Positions 10,065 through 20,877 of a stretch of DNA of 64,000 nt are shown in pieces (the stretch's first letter is position 1; each line of letters starts with the position of its first letter). The notes under the pieces are model-generated. The model made no database searches. It had not been told where the DNA came from and worked only from the letters and a program-made list of their open reading frames with translations. Position numbers and translations under genes: made by a program. The DNA is from Muraenolepis orangiensis (taxonomy: Eukaryota; Chordata; Actinopteri; Gadiformes; Muraenolepididae): positions 16,462,475 to 16,526,474 of the forward strand of contig CM051002.1 of the NCBI GenBank assembly GCA_027704905.1, given 5' to 3'.

Positions 10065-11165
10065 ACAGGTTCAACTGCACTTCAAGTGCAGACCGTCATG
10101 CTGAAGAAGGCACACCAGCGCCTCTATGCCCTGCGGGGCCTCAGGAGAAGCGGCATAGGCCCGAGGTAGCTAGTGAACTTCTACCGTGGCACCGTAGAGA
10201 GCGTCCTGACGAGTGGCGTCACTGTGTGGTACGGCAACACCACTGCACTGGACAAGAAAGCCATCTAGATCAGGGGTTCCCAACCGCCGGGCCGCGGACT
10301 GGTACCGGGCCGTGGAGGTGTTACTGCCGGGCCGCGAAACAGCTGTGTGTTTATCATCATATTTGACTCAAATCATTTGAGTATAGGTGAACGGCGGGCG
10401 GTATAATCTATATATAGAGATGATATATATAGTATAATCTATATATATAGATTATATAGCGGTATATATGGGAGGTATAATCTATATATATAGATTAAAT
10501 ATATATCGGCGGCATAACGAGAGACTTTCAGTTGCACGCGCTACTAAAGAGACTACGCGCTAGTGACGTGTCGGTCGCGAACGAGCCTGGGTTTTTTTTA
10601 CGGGTGCTCCGCGTACATGCGCGTTTATACTGAAATCGAGCCCTGCCGTTTTGTTAGGGGTGTGTGTTGACAACACACTTTGACAACCGGTCCGCGAAAA
10701 TTGACAACTGGTCCGCGAGATTTTTGTTCATGTATCTGCCGGTCCGTGGCACAAAAAAGGTTGGGAACCCCTGATCTAGAGGGTCGTGAGGATGGCGGAA
10801 AAGATAATCGGGTGTGCACTTCCATGCATTGAGGAGATCTTTAGGACCAGATGTTGGAAGAAGGCCATCTACATCACAAAGGACCGCAACCACCCTGGGC
10901 ACCATCTCTTCTCAGCCCTTCTGTCCGGTCGCCAGTTCCACAGCATCCGCACCATGACTACCAGGTTCAAGGACAGTTTTTATCCACAGGCAGTGAGCCT
11001 ACTGAACTGCTAGGAGTGCTGCCACTATCATAACATTGTCATCCATATTGCATTATACTATCATACTTTTGTTGGACTTTCTGGACTCATTACATAAACT
11101 GCACTGTTCTGCACTGTAAAAAAGAATCTCTTGAATCTTGACTCAAATGAAATAAATCATTCTGA
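10065..11165 (+). mobile_element. LINE 3' end (CR1/Rex1-like), split by a hAT-like element
   Basis: On both sides of a 503-bp insertion the plus strand reads as the C-terminal tail of a non-LTR retrotransposon ORF2: LKKAHQRLYALRGLRRSG and GVTVWYGNTTALDKKAI before it, then RVVRMAEKIIG, NHPGHHLFSALLSGR and TRFKDSFYPQAVSLLNC after it. Stop codons interrupt it. The untranslated tail ends in a TTGAATCTTGA-rich, A-rich stretch near 11165. A related copy without the insertion is at 40.57-41.13 kb. The exact clade is uncertain. Confidence 0.8.
10271..10773. mobile_element. Non-autonomous hAT-like element with 8-bp target duplication
   Basis: Starts CAGGGGTTCCCAACC and ends GGTTGGGAACCCCTG: a 15-bp perfect terminal inverted repeat. 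It is flanked by ATCTAGAT (10263-10270) and ATCTAGAG (10774-10781), an 8-bp duplication with one difference. The related LINE copy at 40728-40735 shows the single ATCTAGAG of an empty site. The interior has GGGCCGCGGACTGG-type subterminal repeats and an AT-rich TATATAGA tract at 10400-10510. No transposase frame. Confidence 0.92.
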
Positions 11166-11243
11166 ATCTGGATCAGACAGCAAGACTATTTAGCCTACTC
11201 TACACTCCCTCTTCAGTTAAAAAAAGTATATATCATTTGAAAT

Positions 11244-11281
11244 ATTATTAATCAATTTATCCATAAATACAACATACAGTT
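11244..11281. repeat. 38-bp direct repeat, left copy
   Basis: Matches 12043-12080 at 37 of 38 positions; the two flank a 761-bp segment. Confidence 0.9.
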
Positions 11282-12042
11282 GTGTACATACATCTACTGA
11301 TGCCTAGTCTGGACACATCTTCAGTGATGTTCCTGGAATCATAGGACGTTTCGGGTCTCGCAACATCATACGCCCTCCTCCAGGTGACCCAGCCGGGGCT
11401 GATCAGACCCCAGCTTGTGTCCAGATGGCTAGCTAGCTACCATGACTCCATGGCTCCCCTCTTTTGAGCCACAGCCATCTTGAGGCCCTCTCTACCGCAT
11501 CGGTGGTACTGCGGATGGCTCTCCTCTTTCTCACTCCCTCGATGCCTAAACTGCCGAAGGCTCTGACCAAGGAACGGGCTGCGAATCCTCTGCATCCAAC
11601 TTCCACCGGGAAACACCTTGCTCTCCAACCAGCCTGCTGACAGTCGCTGACCAGTCCTGCATACTTGGAGAGCTTCCTTTCAAAGGCTCCAGCAGCACAG
11701 CTTGCTTGGTGGACTCAGACACAAGAACAATGTCTGGTCGCAATATGGCTGGGGAACTTCAGCTGATGTTCAAGGTCCACCAACAACTGCCAGTCTCTTG
11801 CAGACGTCAGGATGCCTGCAGATGTTTTTCTGGCAGAAGTTGGCTTGTCCCCAGCTCTGACAAAGGCGATGGTGTCCTTGGAGTGTCGGAACTGCTTTGA
11901 CCACGCCAGTCCTGCGCTGATGGCTTTAGCAATGGTCTTCAGGACTTGGTCATGCCTCCACCTGTACCGTCCATCTCCAAGTGCCTTTGTACAGCAACTG
12001 AGGATGTGTGTTCCAGGGTTCCTCGCTTGGAACACAATGGGC
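11282..12042 (-). mobile_element. Retroelement-like fragment, C-terminal ORF region
   Basis: The minus strand encodes, across a frame break, a sequence of a type I recall from many animal repeat ORFs: RYRWRHDQVLKTIAKAIS, KDTIAFVRAGDKPTSARKT, LTSARDWQLLVDLEHQLKFP and RPDIVLVSESTKQAVLLE. The last block (PD followed about 13 residues on by LLE) resembles the PD-(D/E)XK core of restriction-like endonucleases found at the C end of some LINEs; that is inference. The frame is broken, so it is not functional. Confidence 0.55.
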
Positions 12043-12080
12043 ATTATTAATCAATTCATCCATAAATACAACATACAGTT
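12043..12080. repeat. 38-bp direct repeat, right copy
   Basis: See the left copy at 11244-11281; one T/C difference. Confidence 0.9.
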
Positions 12081-12350
12081 CAATATTATAATAATATCAT
12101 CACACAGTGACCCCACTGAGTTATGCCAACAAAAAATCTGAAATATGACTTTTTTTACACAACTTTTTTTAGAAGATAACTTTTCCAGAGAAGTCCTTCA
12201 TATAGTGTTTGAGCCGATGTGCATATCACTTACAGGAACTTAAAAGTTTGCCAACTGCTGACCTGAATAAAGAAAGCCTATTATGCAATAAAGTGAAACA
12301 TTGTCTATGGATTTTCTGGTTCATTCATCCAAATCCATACAGGTTTTTAC

Positions 12351-12406
12351 TTTTTAGTGTTTTGAGTGAGTGCAGCATAGGCTGCACTCACGCGAAACGC
12401 TAAAAA
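12351..12406. other. Long imperfect hairpin
   Basis: Two 26-nt arms (12351-12376 and 12381-12406) around the loop ATAG. On the plus strand as RNA, 23 pairs are Watson-Crick, two are G-U and one is A-G. No host gene is visible around it. It could be a foldback transposon remnant or a small-RNA hairpin. Confidence 0.75.
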
Positions 12407-12409
12407 GGT

Positions 12410-14263
12410 TGGCAACAAGATGAAGTAGCAGCTTAAAATTATGGTTGTCCACAAATCTCCTTCGTATGAAAGGAAAATAGGAAAAACTTAGCAATTGCAG
12501 TTTTCAGCAGCACCCTTTTATAACAGCGGGTTGGAAAGCAGACGTGGGTGTGATTTGAACTCGAGTTCGGGTTCAGTTACACACATTCACAGATTGCAAT
12601 ACCAAATAAGACAGAGCATCTGCGTGGTATTTGGCCTGTGCTCATCATCGTCTTGTACTGCCCTTTTCTCTTTTAGATTGTTCTGCCCCATCTCTCTTTT
12701 GTCATCACTCCTCAGAAACCTATCTTATCCTAGCTCTAGTCTGTCTTCATGTCTGTCTTCATGTCTGTCTGGCTATGTCTCGCAGTTGGTATGCTGCTCC
12801 ATCGTCTGTCCTGTATCCATGCAGAGTATATCTGCACCCTACAATATGTAAAGACAAAAGCACCTTTAAGACGTATTATGTTTTAACGACTTCCTAAAAG
12901 CAAGGTTTTATAGAAGTCTTTAAGTACTTCTGGCTCTCCTGCTTCTTGCTGTAAACCTTTAGAAATTCGGTGCTCTCAGCTCCTTCATGTGGCTTTTAAT
13001 TTGGCGGCTTTAAAAAACATATTCTTTCTATTATCACCACATTAGAACTCCTATTTGCTGTCAGCCACTCAGATATGTGGTTCTTCTTGTTTTACCTTAT
13101 TCATTCTGCCATTAAGATTTGATTTAATGCTAAATGTTTTCCAGTCAGATTTGTTGTCCATATGAGCAGGAAAGGGTTAGCCATCTTGCTCCAGACATTG
13201 AACCTTTTGGTCTGATATAAACGCCCAAATCTCCATCTAACTCCTCTTTGCTTGTTTAATCGATTAAATAGACCACATCTATAGTCATTATTTTCCTGTG
13301 TTGATAAGAAGCACTTGGTTACTTTGTAAAGTTAAGTTATTACAGTAATTCATTTATATTTTAATCCAACAAGAGCTACAACAAAGGCTAAAAACAACAA
13401 TCAAGGCACGCGATACTAATTGGAGTTGCTACAAAAAAAGTTTAAGAGTTTTGCGACATAGTTAAAAAACAACAACTGGACAGAGAGCAGTGCAGCTGTG
13501 GGAATAAGTACACATCAAAAATAATGGTAATATACATATTGTTGTTGATTGTTCTGGCTGGAAGCAGTTAGTAGAACCACGCACGGATGTTAATGACATC
13601 ATTACAGCATGCTATTCTATAGCATTACTAATACACATTATCCTACAGCTGTTTCTTCTCATTCAGACGATCGTAAAAATGAAGTAAGTCATGATTTCAT
13701 TCATCTGTATGTTTGGCCTCGGTTCAGACACTAGCATGTCTGTCTCTCACTGCCCACATCAAGGAGCTAGGACACCGGGAAGGAACCATCTCGCCCCTTA
13801 GGGTACAGTGAAGGAGGCAAGGAAGCATCTCTCTCTTGGAGGTAGAACGCTCTGTCTTCTAATCCCCCTAAGTGTGTGTGTGTGTGTGTGTGTTCTAATG
13901 TCCAGCTAAAGAACAACCAGGAGCAGACTCCAGTGGGGGGGATCGAAACTTTCTCTCTCTCCAGTTAGTTGTGTTTTCTTATTCATTTATTAGTTGAGCT
14001 ACTCATTAGCGTTAAAAGCTATGCCGGTTATAAACAGCGAAAGGTTTTAAACATAAATCTACTCCTGGCGTCAGTTCAACTCGGGGTAATTTGTGTGTTT
14101 TGATGTCGGCTGTGTTCTGGATTAAAGACTTAAAAACAGTTCCAAGAGCGCTAACGTTAACGAGCTGGAGGAACGTGTACGGGAACCTCGATGAGACCTC
14201 GACACAATCCAGTTTAGTTTGAGTCACCATGGAATTTAATAATAATAATAACAACAAGGCAGC
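12410..14263. other. No gene or element recognised
   Basis: Apart from a short (TG)n run at 13875-13892, I see no splice-framed exon, long frame or familiar repeat here. Confidence 0.45.
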
Positions 14264-14436
14264 ATTTAGGCTAGTAATAATATCATAACACACTGTATTT
14301 AGGCTACTAAAAATATCATAACACGCAGTAGGCTAGTAATAATATCATAACATGCAGTAGGCTACTTAGGCTACTAATAATATCATAACACACTGTATTT
14401 AGGCTACTAACAATATCATAACACGCAGTAGGCTAG
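14264..14436. repeat. 29-bp minisatellite array, block 1
   Basis: Units of about 29 bp built on AATATCATAACACGCAG, TAGGCTA and GTAATAAT, some with an extra CTTAGGCTA. This is the first of five blocks of one array that insertions have separated. Confidence 0.93.
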
Positions 14437-16584
14437 CCAACGTTCTTAAAGAACTTTTCCCGGTCGTTGGGCCTACTATGCTCAACATCACGGGCGGCAG
14501 TATAGCTCAGGAGGTAGAGCGGTCGCCTCACAACCGAAAGGACGCTGGTTCGATCCCCCGCTCCTCCTAGCAAAAATAAATAAATAAATAAAAAAACTGT
14601 CGAGGTGTCCTTGAGCAAGACACCCTAACCCTAACTGCTCCCAACGTGCTGACTGTCTCCTTGCATGGCTGACTCCGCCGTCGGTGTATGAATGGGTAAT
14701 GTGAGGACATGACTTGTAAAGCGCTTTGGATAAAAGCGCTATATAAAAAGCCATCATTATCATGAACCTATCCCTGTCTACTGGAATAGTTCCATCTACC
14801 TTCAAGACTGCTGTGATAAAACCTCTACTGAAGAAGCCCGGCCTAGACCCAGAAGTACTTAGCAACTATCGGCCCATCTCTAACCTTCCTTTCCTTTCGA
14901 AAGTACTGGAAAGAATTGTAGCTGACCAAACCATCATCATCATCATCTGATGGTGAACAATTTATTTGAACCCTTCCAGTCTGGGTTTAGAACTTTCTAC
15001 TCCACTGAAACTGCTGTGACTAGAGTAGTTAATGATCTTCTCCTTACAATGGACGGCAATGCAAGCTCCTTGCTGGTGCTGCTCGACCTTAGTGCTGCTT
15101 TCGACACAATCGACCACAGCATTCTCCTTGATCGTCTCCAACACTATGTTGGCATTAAAGGTTCGGCTCTTCTCTGGTTTAGATCTTAAATAGAAAGCAA
15201 TTTGTTCTTTATGATGATTCACAATCGAATCACTGTAACCTAAGCTTTGGTCTTCCCCAAGGGTCGGTCCTTGGTCCTGATATTATTCGCAGTTATGGAA
15301 TAAGTTTTCACTGCTACGCTGACGACACCCAAATCTATATTCCTATCAAGTCAAACGACTCCTCCCAGATCCATAAAGTTGAATCCTGCCTGAGTGCAAT
15401 TAAAAGATGGATGTCCCAAAACTACCTGCAGCTTAACACAGGAAAAACAGAGATGATAATCATCGGTCCGAAGCAACAACGACCACTATTTGAAGATGTC
15501 GCACTGCTGTTTGAGGGCTCTACTGTGGCCCAAAGCTCTTGTGTGAAGAATCTTGGTGTCCTGTTCGACCCGACGCTATCTTTCAGTCAACATGTAAAAT
15601 ATATAACCAGAACTGCATTTTTCCATCTTAGAAACATTGCTAGAATAATGCTGTCTGCCGCGGATGCAGAGACACTCATCCACGCGTTTATATCGTCTAT
15701 TTGCAATTTTGACCAGAAAGTTTGACCACATTACTCCAATTCTGTCCTCGCTCCACTGGCTTCCAGTTAATGCGAGGTCAGATTTTAAGGTGCTACTACT
15801 TACTTATAAAATCGTACACGGATTAGCACCCTCATACCTGAAGGACCTTATTGTTCCCTATTGTCCTTCTCGGCCCCTCCGGTCTTCAGGAGCCGGCCTT
15901 CTATCAATCCCAAAAGTCATAAAGAAATCAGCAGGGAATAGAGCGTTCTCCTACCGTGCGCCCTATTTGTGGAACAGTCTGCCACCTGTAATAAGGGAAG
16001 CAGACTCTGTTGAAATATTTAAATCTAAACTTAAAACCTACCTTTTTACATTGTCGTTTGGTGCCTAGGAGTGCCCCTCAGCTCTCATTACAGCTAAATC
16101 GACCCGTTAGTCAGCACTAACCTATCCCTGCTGCCGATAGGTACTAGACTAGAGGTTCTCTACATGTTCCATGTCCACCCTACCCCATCTAACCACACCG
16201 CAGTCTGCTTCTGTTTTCCAGTGTGCTGCTGTGATCCCCACCTGAAGGATACCGGCCAGCACCACACAAATCATCTTCTCATTTTAATATTTGTATATTG
16301 TGTATATTATATGTATATTATTATTATTATCTTTGTACTTTGTACATTACTATAAGTCACTTATGGCACCCATTGCACTCCTGAACCATCCCTGGAAGGA
16401 GGGATCCCCTTCTACTCTGTGTTCCTTCTCAAGATTTCTTCCTACGTAATTAAGGGAGTTTTTTCTTGCCCTTAGGGGGGCTAGGGTTTGGTGGGTGTTG
16501 TAAACATGTGGCATGTGAAGCCCTTTGAGACTATAACTGTGATTAAGGGCTATACAAATAAAATTGAATTGACTTGACTTGACA
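14437..16584 (+). mobile_element. L2-like LINE, 5'-truncated, inserted in the 29-bp array
   Basis: The plus strand carries ORF2 of an L2-type non-LTR retrotransposon with several frame breaks. It opens with a short segment (14446-14490), is interrupted by a V-SINE, and continues from 14762 with the RT motifs VIKPLLKKPGLDP, SNYRPISNLPFLSKVLE and LLVLLDLSAAFDTIDHSI. The C-terminal tail (HITPILSSLHWLPV, SYRAPYLWNSLPPVIR) ends at 16068. The 3' untranslated region ends in an ATTGACTTGACTTGAC tail at 16584, directly against the resumed array. The catalytic YADD-type region is near 15310 (CYADDTQIY in pieces). Non-functional. Confidence 0.9.
14492..14762 (+). mobile_element. V-SINE-type tRNA-derived SINE, inserted in the L2
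   Basis: Begins GGGCGGCAGTATAGCTCAGG with tRNA-like A and B boxes (AGCTCAGGAGGTAGAGC; GGTTCGATCCCC). Then follow the conserved GAGCAAGACACCCTAACCC block and the tail GTAAAGCGCTTTGGATAAAA. The same family is at 56.33-56.59 kb and, inverted and decayed, near 27.05-27.15 kb. Confidence 0.9.
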
Positions 16585-16888
16585 ATAATATCATAACACG
16601 CAGTAGGCTACTTAGGCTAGTAATAATATCATAACACGCTGTATTAGGCTACTAACAATATCATAACACGCAGTATTCAGGCTAGTAACAATATCATAGC
16701 ACACGGTAGGCTGGTAATAATATCATAACACTCAGTATTCAGGCTAGTAATAATATCATAACACGCAGTAGGCTAGTAACAATATCATAACACTCAGTAT
16801 TCAGGCTAGTAATAATATAATAACACTCAGTAATCAAGCTAGTAATAATATCATAGCACGCAGTAGGCTAGTAATAATATCAGAACAC
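16585..16888. repeat. 29-bp minisatellite array, block 2
   Basis: About ten units of the same array, some with GCAGTATTCAGGCTAG variants. Its last 8 bp, CAGAACAC, is the left target duplication of the following element. Confidence 0.93.
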
Positions 16889-17806
16889 CAGTGGCGTAGC
16901 GGAGGCCCCGCACCCCCCGCGGTGCGGGGGAGCCCCGGAGCTTAGGAGGCCCCCACCCCAGGGTGCGAACTGGAGGGGAGCAGGGGGAGCTATAGCTCCC
17001 CTAGTGGTGACATGAGCTCCCCTGGGAACATGGTTTGTGAAATTTGGGGGGAGCTCTCTAAAATACTGATATGATGAGTGCTATGTGCATCGTTGTGTTG
17101 TGTGTGTGTGGCGTCGCGTCTCTCCAGGCAGTGAGAGGGTTGTGTTGTGCTATAGCTGTATTATTAATATTAATATTGTTCATGGTTGGTGCCGCTGGCT
17201 GCTCTTATCGCGTGTATTCGGCTCTGTGTAGGCTACAGCCATAATAGGCTATAGCCCATGTGAAACAATGTAGCCTGTTTTTGAGTCATTTTAAGTTGAT
17301 TTAATTAAACAGTCAAACATTACATTGGTGGTCCGTGGATTATTTATTATCAAGTTGATTGAAGTTTGCGTAGCCCATACATGCTCGGGCAATCTGTTGA
17401 CATGAACATGATTCATCGGGACGTTTCATGTAAATGTAGACCTGTGGCACCACCCCGTGTGCAACAGATTTTCTCTTTATAATAGGCCTATGTCTGTGCT
17501 GTTGCTATTAATAAACGCCACCCCCCCGCAAAAAAAAAAAATATCCCGGCTCCCCCGGAGACCGTGGTATAGTTCGCACACTGCCCCACCCCCCCCCCTT
17601 GGACTTCACGATCGCAACAACACCGTACAACTGTGTACACATGAGTTCCTACTGACCTATACTGTTTACAAAAGATGCCTGAAAAAATAAACATTTAAAA
17701 AAGTGGCCGCGATATCCCATGTCACTCTATTATTGATTTAGGGGAGGGGGCGGGGCCCCATGGTCCGACCTGCGGGGGAGCCCCGAAATATTGCGCAACG
17801 CCACTG
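16889..17806. mobile_element. Non-autonomous hAT-like element in the array
   Basis: 918 bp. It starts CAGTGGCGTAGC and ends GCGCAACGCCACTG (inverted ends, one mismatch in the first 12), flanked on both sides by CAGAACAC (16881-16888 and 17807-17814), an exact 8-bp duplication. The inside holds GC-rich GGGGGAGCCCCGG patches near both ends and a perfect 18-bp palindrome at 16984-17001. No transposase frame. Confidence 0.93.
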
Positions 17807-17825
17807 CAGAACACGCAGTATTCAG

Positions 17826-19146
17826 TGTCACGGTTACGGTGGTTGACCGGGGGCTTGGCCAAGCCGTGTGCTTTTTGCGGCAATTGCCGAGACTGATTAT
17901 ACTAATCACCTCACCTGGGGGTATATATACCGCGGCGTCACTTGGCCACGTTGCTCGATCGTACGTTTGTACTCCCTGGATGGAGCTCTCTGGTAATTCT
18001 ACTTATGGTGCCCTCACACCATAGCGATCACCAGTTGCGTATGGTTGTGAATAAAAAATAGTGGTCATAAGTTCCGAACGCAAGTCACACGCAACTAATA
18101 GGTTTTATAGGTTTGAAGAACGCAACAAGCACGCAGGTGATCGCAGACACATGCAGAGTAAGTTCGAAAATTTTGATGTTCAATGATGTTTGATGTACGC
18201 AACAGGAATGCTACGCACGCAACACGACCGCAACAGGTACGCTACGCACGCAACAGGTACGCAACTCATAAGTTATGAACGCAGGTCCAAATTTAAGGTA
18301 TCTGGCCAGGTTTTGGGGTCACTTTTATCTGATTTCTTGGCAGCTTTCCCCATGTTGACTCTTCGATGACCAAATCAGAAGGAAACACTGAATTGGCTCC
18401 GCTTTTATAGGTTTTATCACGTGACCGATATTCGCAAATACCACGCAACTAGCACGCAGGTCAAACACGTGTACATTTTGAACACAACTCAAACGCAACT
18501 CGTAAGTTCTGCACTCAACTCACACGCAACCCACACGCAACTCACACGCAACTCACATGCAACCCATAGGTTGCAAACGAATAGGTTACAAATTGACAAA
18601 ATTGTTGATTTTGGTTGCGTTTGGTGCAAATATTTTTTACACGCAACTCATAGGTTTCAGCATACGCTATGATGTGAGGGCACCATTACCTGTCTTCTAC
18701 CTGTCGCTACTTCGACCTCCCGGTACCCAGACTTCTCGCTCGTCCCAGACCATCCACCTGTCTACTACCTGTCGGTACTACGCTACTCGACCTCCCGGAA
18801 TCCAGACTCCTCGCCTGTCCCAGACCATCCGCCTGTCTACTACCTGTCGGTACTACGCTACTCGACCTCCTGGTATCCAGACTCCTCGCCTGTCCCAGAC
18901 CATCCACCTGTCTACTACCTGTCGGTACTACGCTACTCAACCTCCCGGTATCCAGACTCCTCGCCTGTCCCAGACAATCCGCCTGTCTACTACCTGTCGG
19001 TACTACGCTACTCGATCTCCCGGTATCCAGACCCCTGGCCTGTCTCCGACCATTCTACGTTGTGTTTTCTTTAATAAACCACCTGTTCTCCCTTCTCTGG
19101 TCTGTCGTCTGCGTTCGGGGTCCAACCCACACACATCGTTGTGACA
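17826..19146 (+). mobile_element. Solo LTR of a chromodomain-Gypsy family, with a MITE inside
   Basis: Starts TGTCACGGTTACGGTG, ends TTGTGACA, and is flanked by ATTCAG on both sides (17820-17825 and 19147-19152). The same first 16 bases begin the 3' LTR of the chromodomain element at 51675, and both share the CCGCGGCGTCACTTG segment and a tandem block. It therefore belongs to that family, left after LTR-LTR recombination. A 680-bp MITE (18006-18685) interrupts it. The 3' half holds about five copies of a roughly 75-bp unit built on GACCTCCCGGTATCCAGACT. Confidence 0.92.
18006..18685. mobile_element. MITE with TTA target duplication (Harbinger-like)
   Basis: Left end TGGTGCCCTCACACCATAGC and its inverted, one-mismatch copy at the right end (TGTGAGGGCACCA at 18673-18685). 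The flanks are TTA on both sides (18003-18005 and 18686-18688), fitting the TWA preference of PIF/Harbinger. The inside is full of ACGCAAC-type words (CACACGCAACTCACACGCAA). A left-part copy is at 34569-34888. Confidence 0.88.
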
Positions 19147-19152
19147 ATTCAG

Positions 19153-19459
19153 GCTAGTAATAATATCATAACACGCAGAAGCTACTTAGGCTAGTAATAA
19201 TATCAAAACATGCAGTAGGCTAGTAATAATATCATAACACCCAGTAGGCTAGTAATAATATCATAACACCCAGTAGGCTAGTAATAATATCATAACACGC
19301 AGTAGGCTAGTAATAATATCATAACACGCAGTAGGCTACTTAGGCTAGTAATAATATCAAAACACGCAGTAGGCTAGTAATAATATCATAACACCCAGTA
19401 GTCTAGTAATAATATCATAACACCCAGTAGGCTAGTAATAATATCATAACACGCAGTAG
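19153..19459. repeat. 29-bp minisatellite array, block 3
   Basis: About ten units, many with CACCCAGTAG in place of CACGCAGTAG. It ends in AGTAG, the left target duplication of the next element. Confidence 0.93.
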
Positions 19460-20872
19460 TGTTAAGTCCCAACGAGACCAGCGAGCCAAATGTGCCAGAA
19501 GAAGAGACATGGACACTCAAAACAACAGATAATGTCTTTACTGGATATCCAGTAAAGACAGTAAAGACAGGTGGGGTCCTCGAGGGCAGGTGTAGCCACG
19601 GAGCAGATGTGGAACCAGCCCGGGAAACGATGGGCTCGGAACCACGAGGTGCTGGCGTAGCCACGAAGCTGATGTGGAACTAGCCCAGAAAACTATGGGC
19701 TCGGAACCACCAGGAGCTGGCGGGGTCCTCGGGGGCAGATGTAGCCACGGAGCAGATGTGGAACCAGCCCTAGGAACTGGAGACACAGGGAGCTAGCCTG
19801 GAAGCTAGGAGCTGGGGACACCCGGAGCTAGCCTGGAAGCTAGGAGCTGGGGACACACGGAGTTAGCCTGGAAGCTAGGAGCTGGGGACACAGGGAGCTA
19901 GCCTGGGAGCTAGGAACTGGAGACACAGGGAGCTAGCTTGGGAGCTAGGAACTGGAGACACAGGGAGCTAGCCTGGAGCTAGGAACAGGAGACACAGGGA
20001 GCTAGCCTGGGCGCTAGGAACAGGAGACACAGGGAGCTAGCCTGGAAGCTAGAAACTGGAGACAAAGGGTGCTAGCCTGGGAGCTAGGAAACTGGAGACA
20101 AAGGGAGCTAGCCTGGGAGCTAGGAACTGGAGACAAAGGGAGCTAGTCTGGGAGCTAGGAACTGGGGACAAATGGAGCTAGCCTGGGAGCTAGGAAACTG
20201 GAGACAAAGGGAGCTAGCCTGGGAGCTAGGAAATTGGAGACAAAGGGAGCTAGCCTGGGAGCTAGGAAACTGGAGACAAAGGGAGCTAGCCTGGAAGCTA
20301 GGAACTGGAGACAAGGTGCTAGCCTGGGAGCTAGGAAACTGGAGACAAAGGGTGCTAGCCTGAGAGCTAGGAACTGGAGACAAAGGGAGCTAGCGTAACC
20401 CGGCTTGGCTCAATCTTGGCTAGACCATTCTGTTACGACCCAATGAGACCAGCGAGCCAAATGTGCCAGAGAACCCAAAAGAGGAGACACGGACACTCAA
20501 AACAACAGATAATGTCTTTACTGGAAGTCCAATAAACACAAAAACACAACAGGGTAGGGTAGGATTGGTTACGTGGTGTGGACGACTCATGGAGAGGGTC
20601 CAGAGGGTGGTACGCAGAGACAAAGGGTCCTTGGGGCGTGGGACGAGACGTAGTCGGAGCTGGAGACAAGTAGTCCAAGGTACTCGAGCAGAAGGGAGCC
20701 ATATGGTTCACAGTGAACTCGCCCCCTCGGTCTTCGGCAGATGGTTCCCAACGGTCTCACTCCGACGTCTTCAACAGCCTTAAGTAGGGAAGATCCCAGG
20801 TGTTCATTGGCCTCAGCCGGCCTGATTATAATGGGAAACACCTGGGATCAATTAGAGCGCGGGGGCACAACA
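19460..20872 (-). mobile_element. Deleted LTR element holding a minisatellite
   Basis: The 5-bp word AGTAG flanks both ends (19455-19459 and 20873-20877). A complete LTR-like copy lies at 20431-20872 (TG...CA, minus orientation). A diverged copy of one end of it lies at 19460-19560; both share the blocks GAGACCAGCGAGCCAAATG and ACAACAGATAATGTCTTTAC. Between them are unclassified GC-rich direct repeats and a 35-bp minisatellite. I see no gag or pol frame. I infer an LTR retrotransposon whose interior was replaced or collapsed into tandem repeats. Confidence 0.75.
19770..20395. repeat. About 35-bp minisatellite
   Basis: Around 18 units built on GGAGCTAGCCTGGGAGCTAG and GAACTGGAGACAAAG, with small length changes. 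The repetitive open frames on both strands are artefacts. Confidence 0.95.
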
Positions 20873-20877
20873 AGTAG

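Noticed and set aside
14492..14560. tRNA gene
   Set aside because: The A and B boxes belong to a SINE head followed by SINE body; there is no complete cloverleaf.
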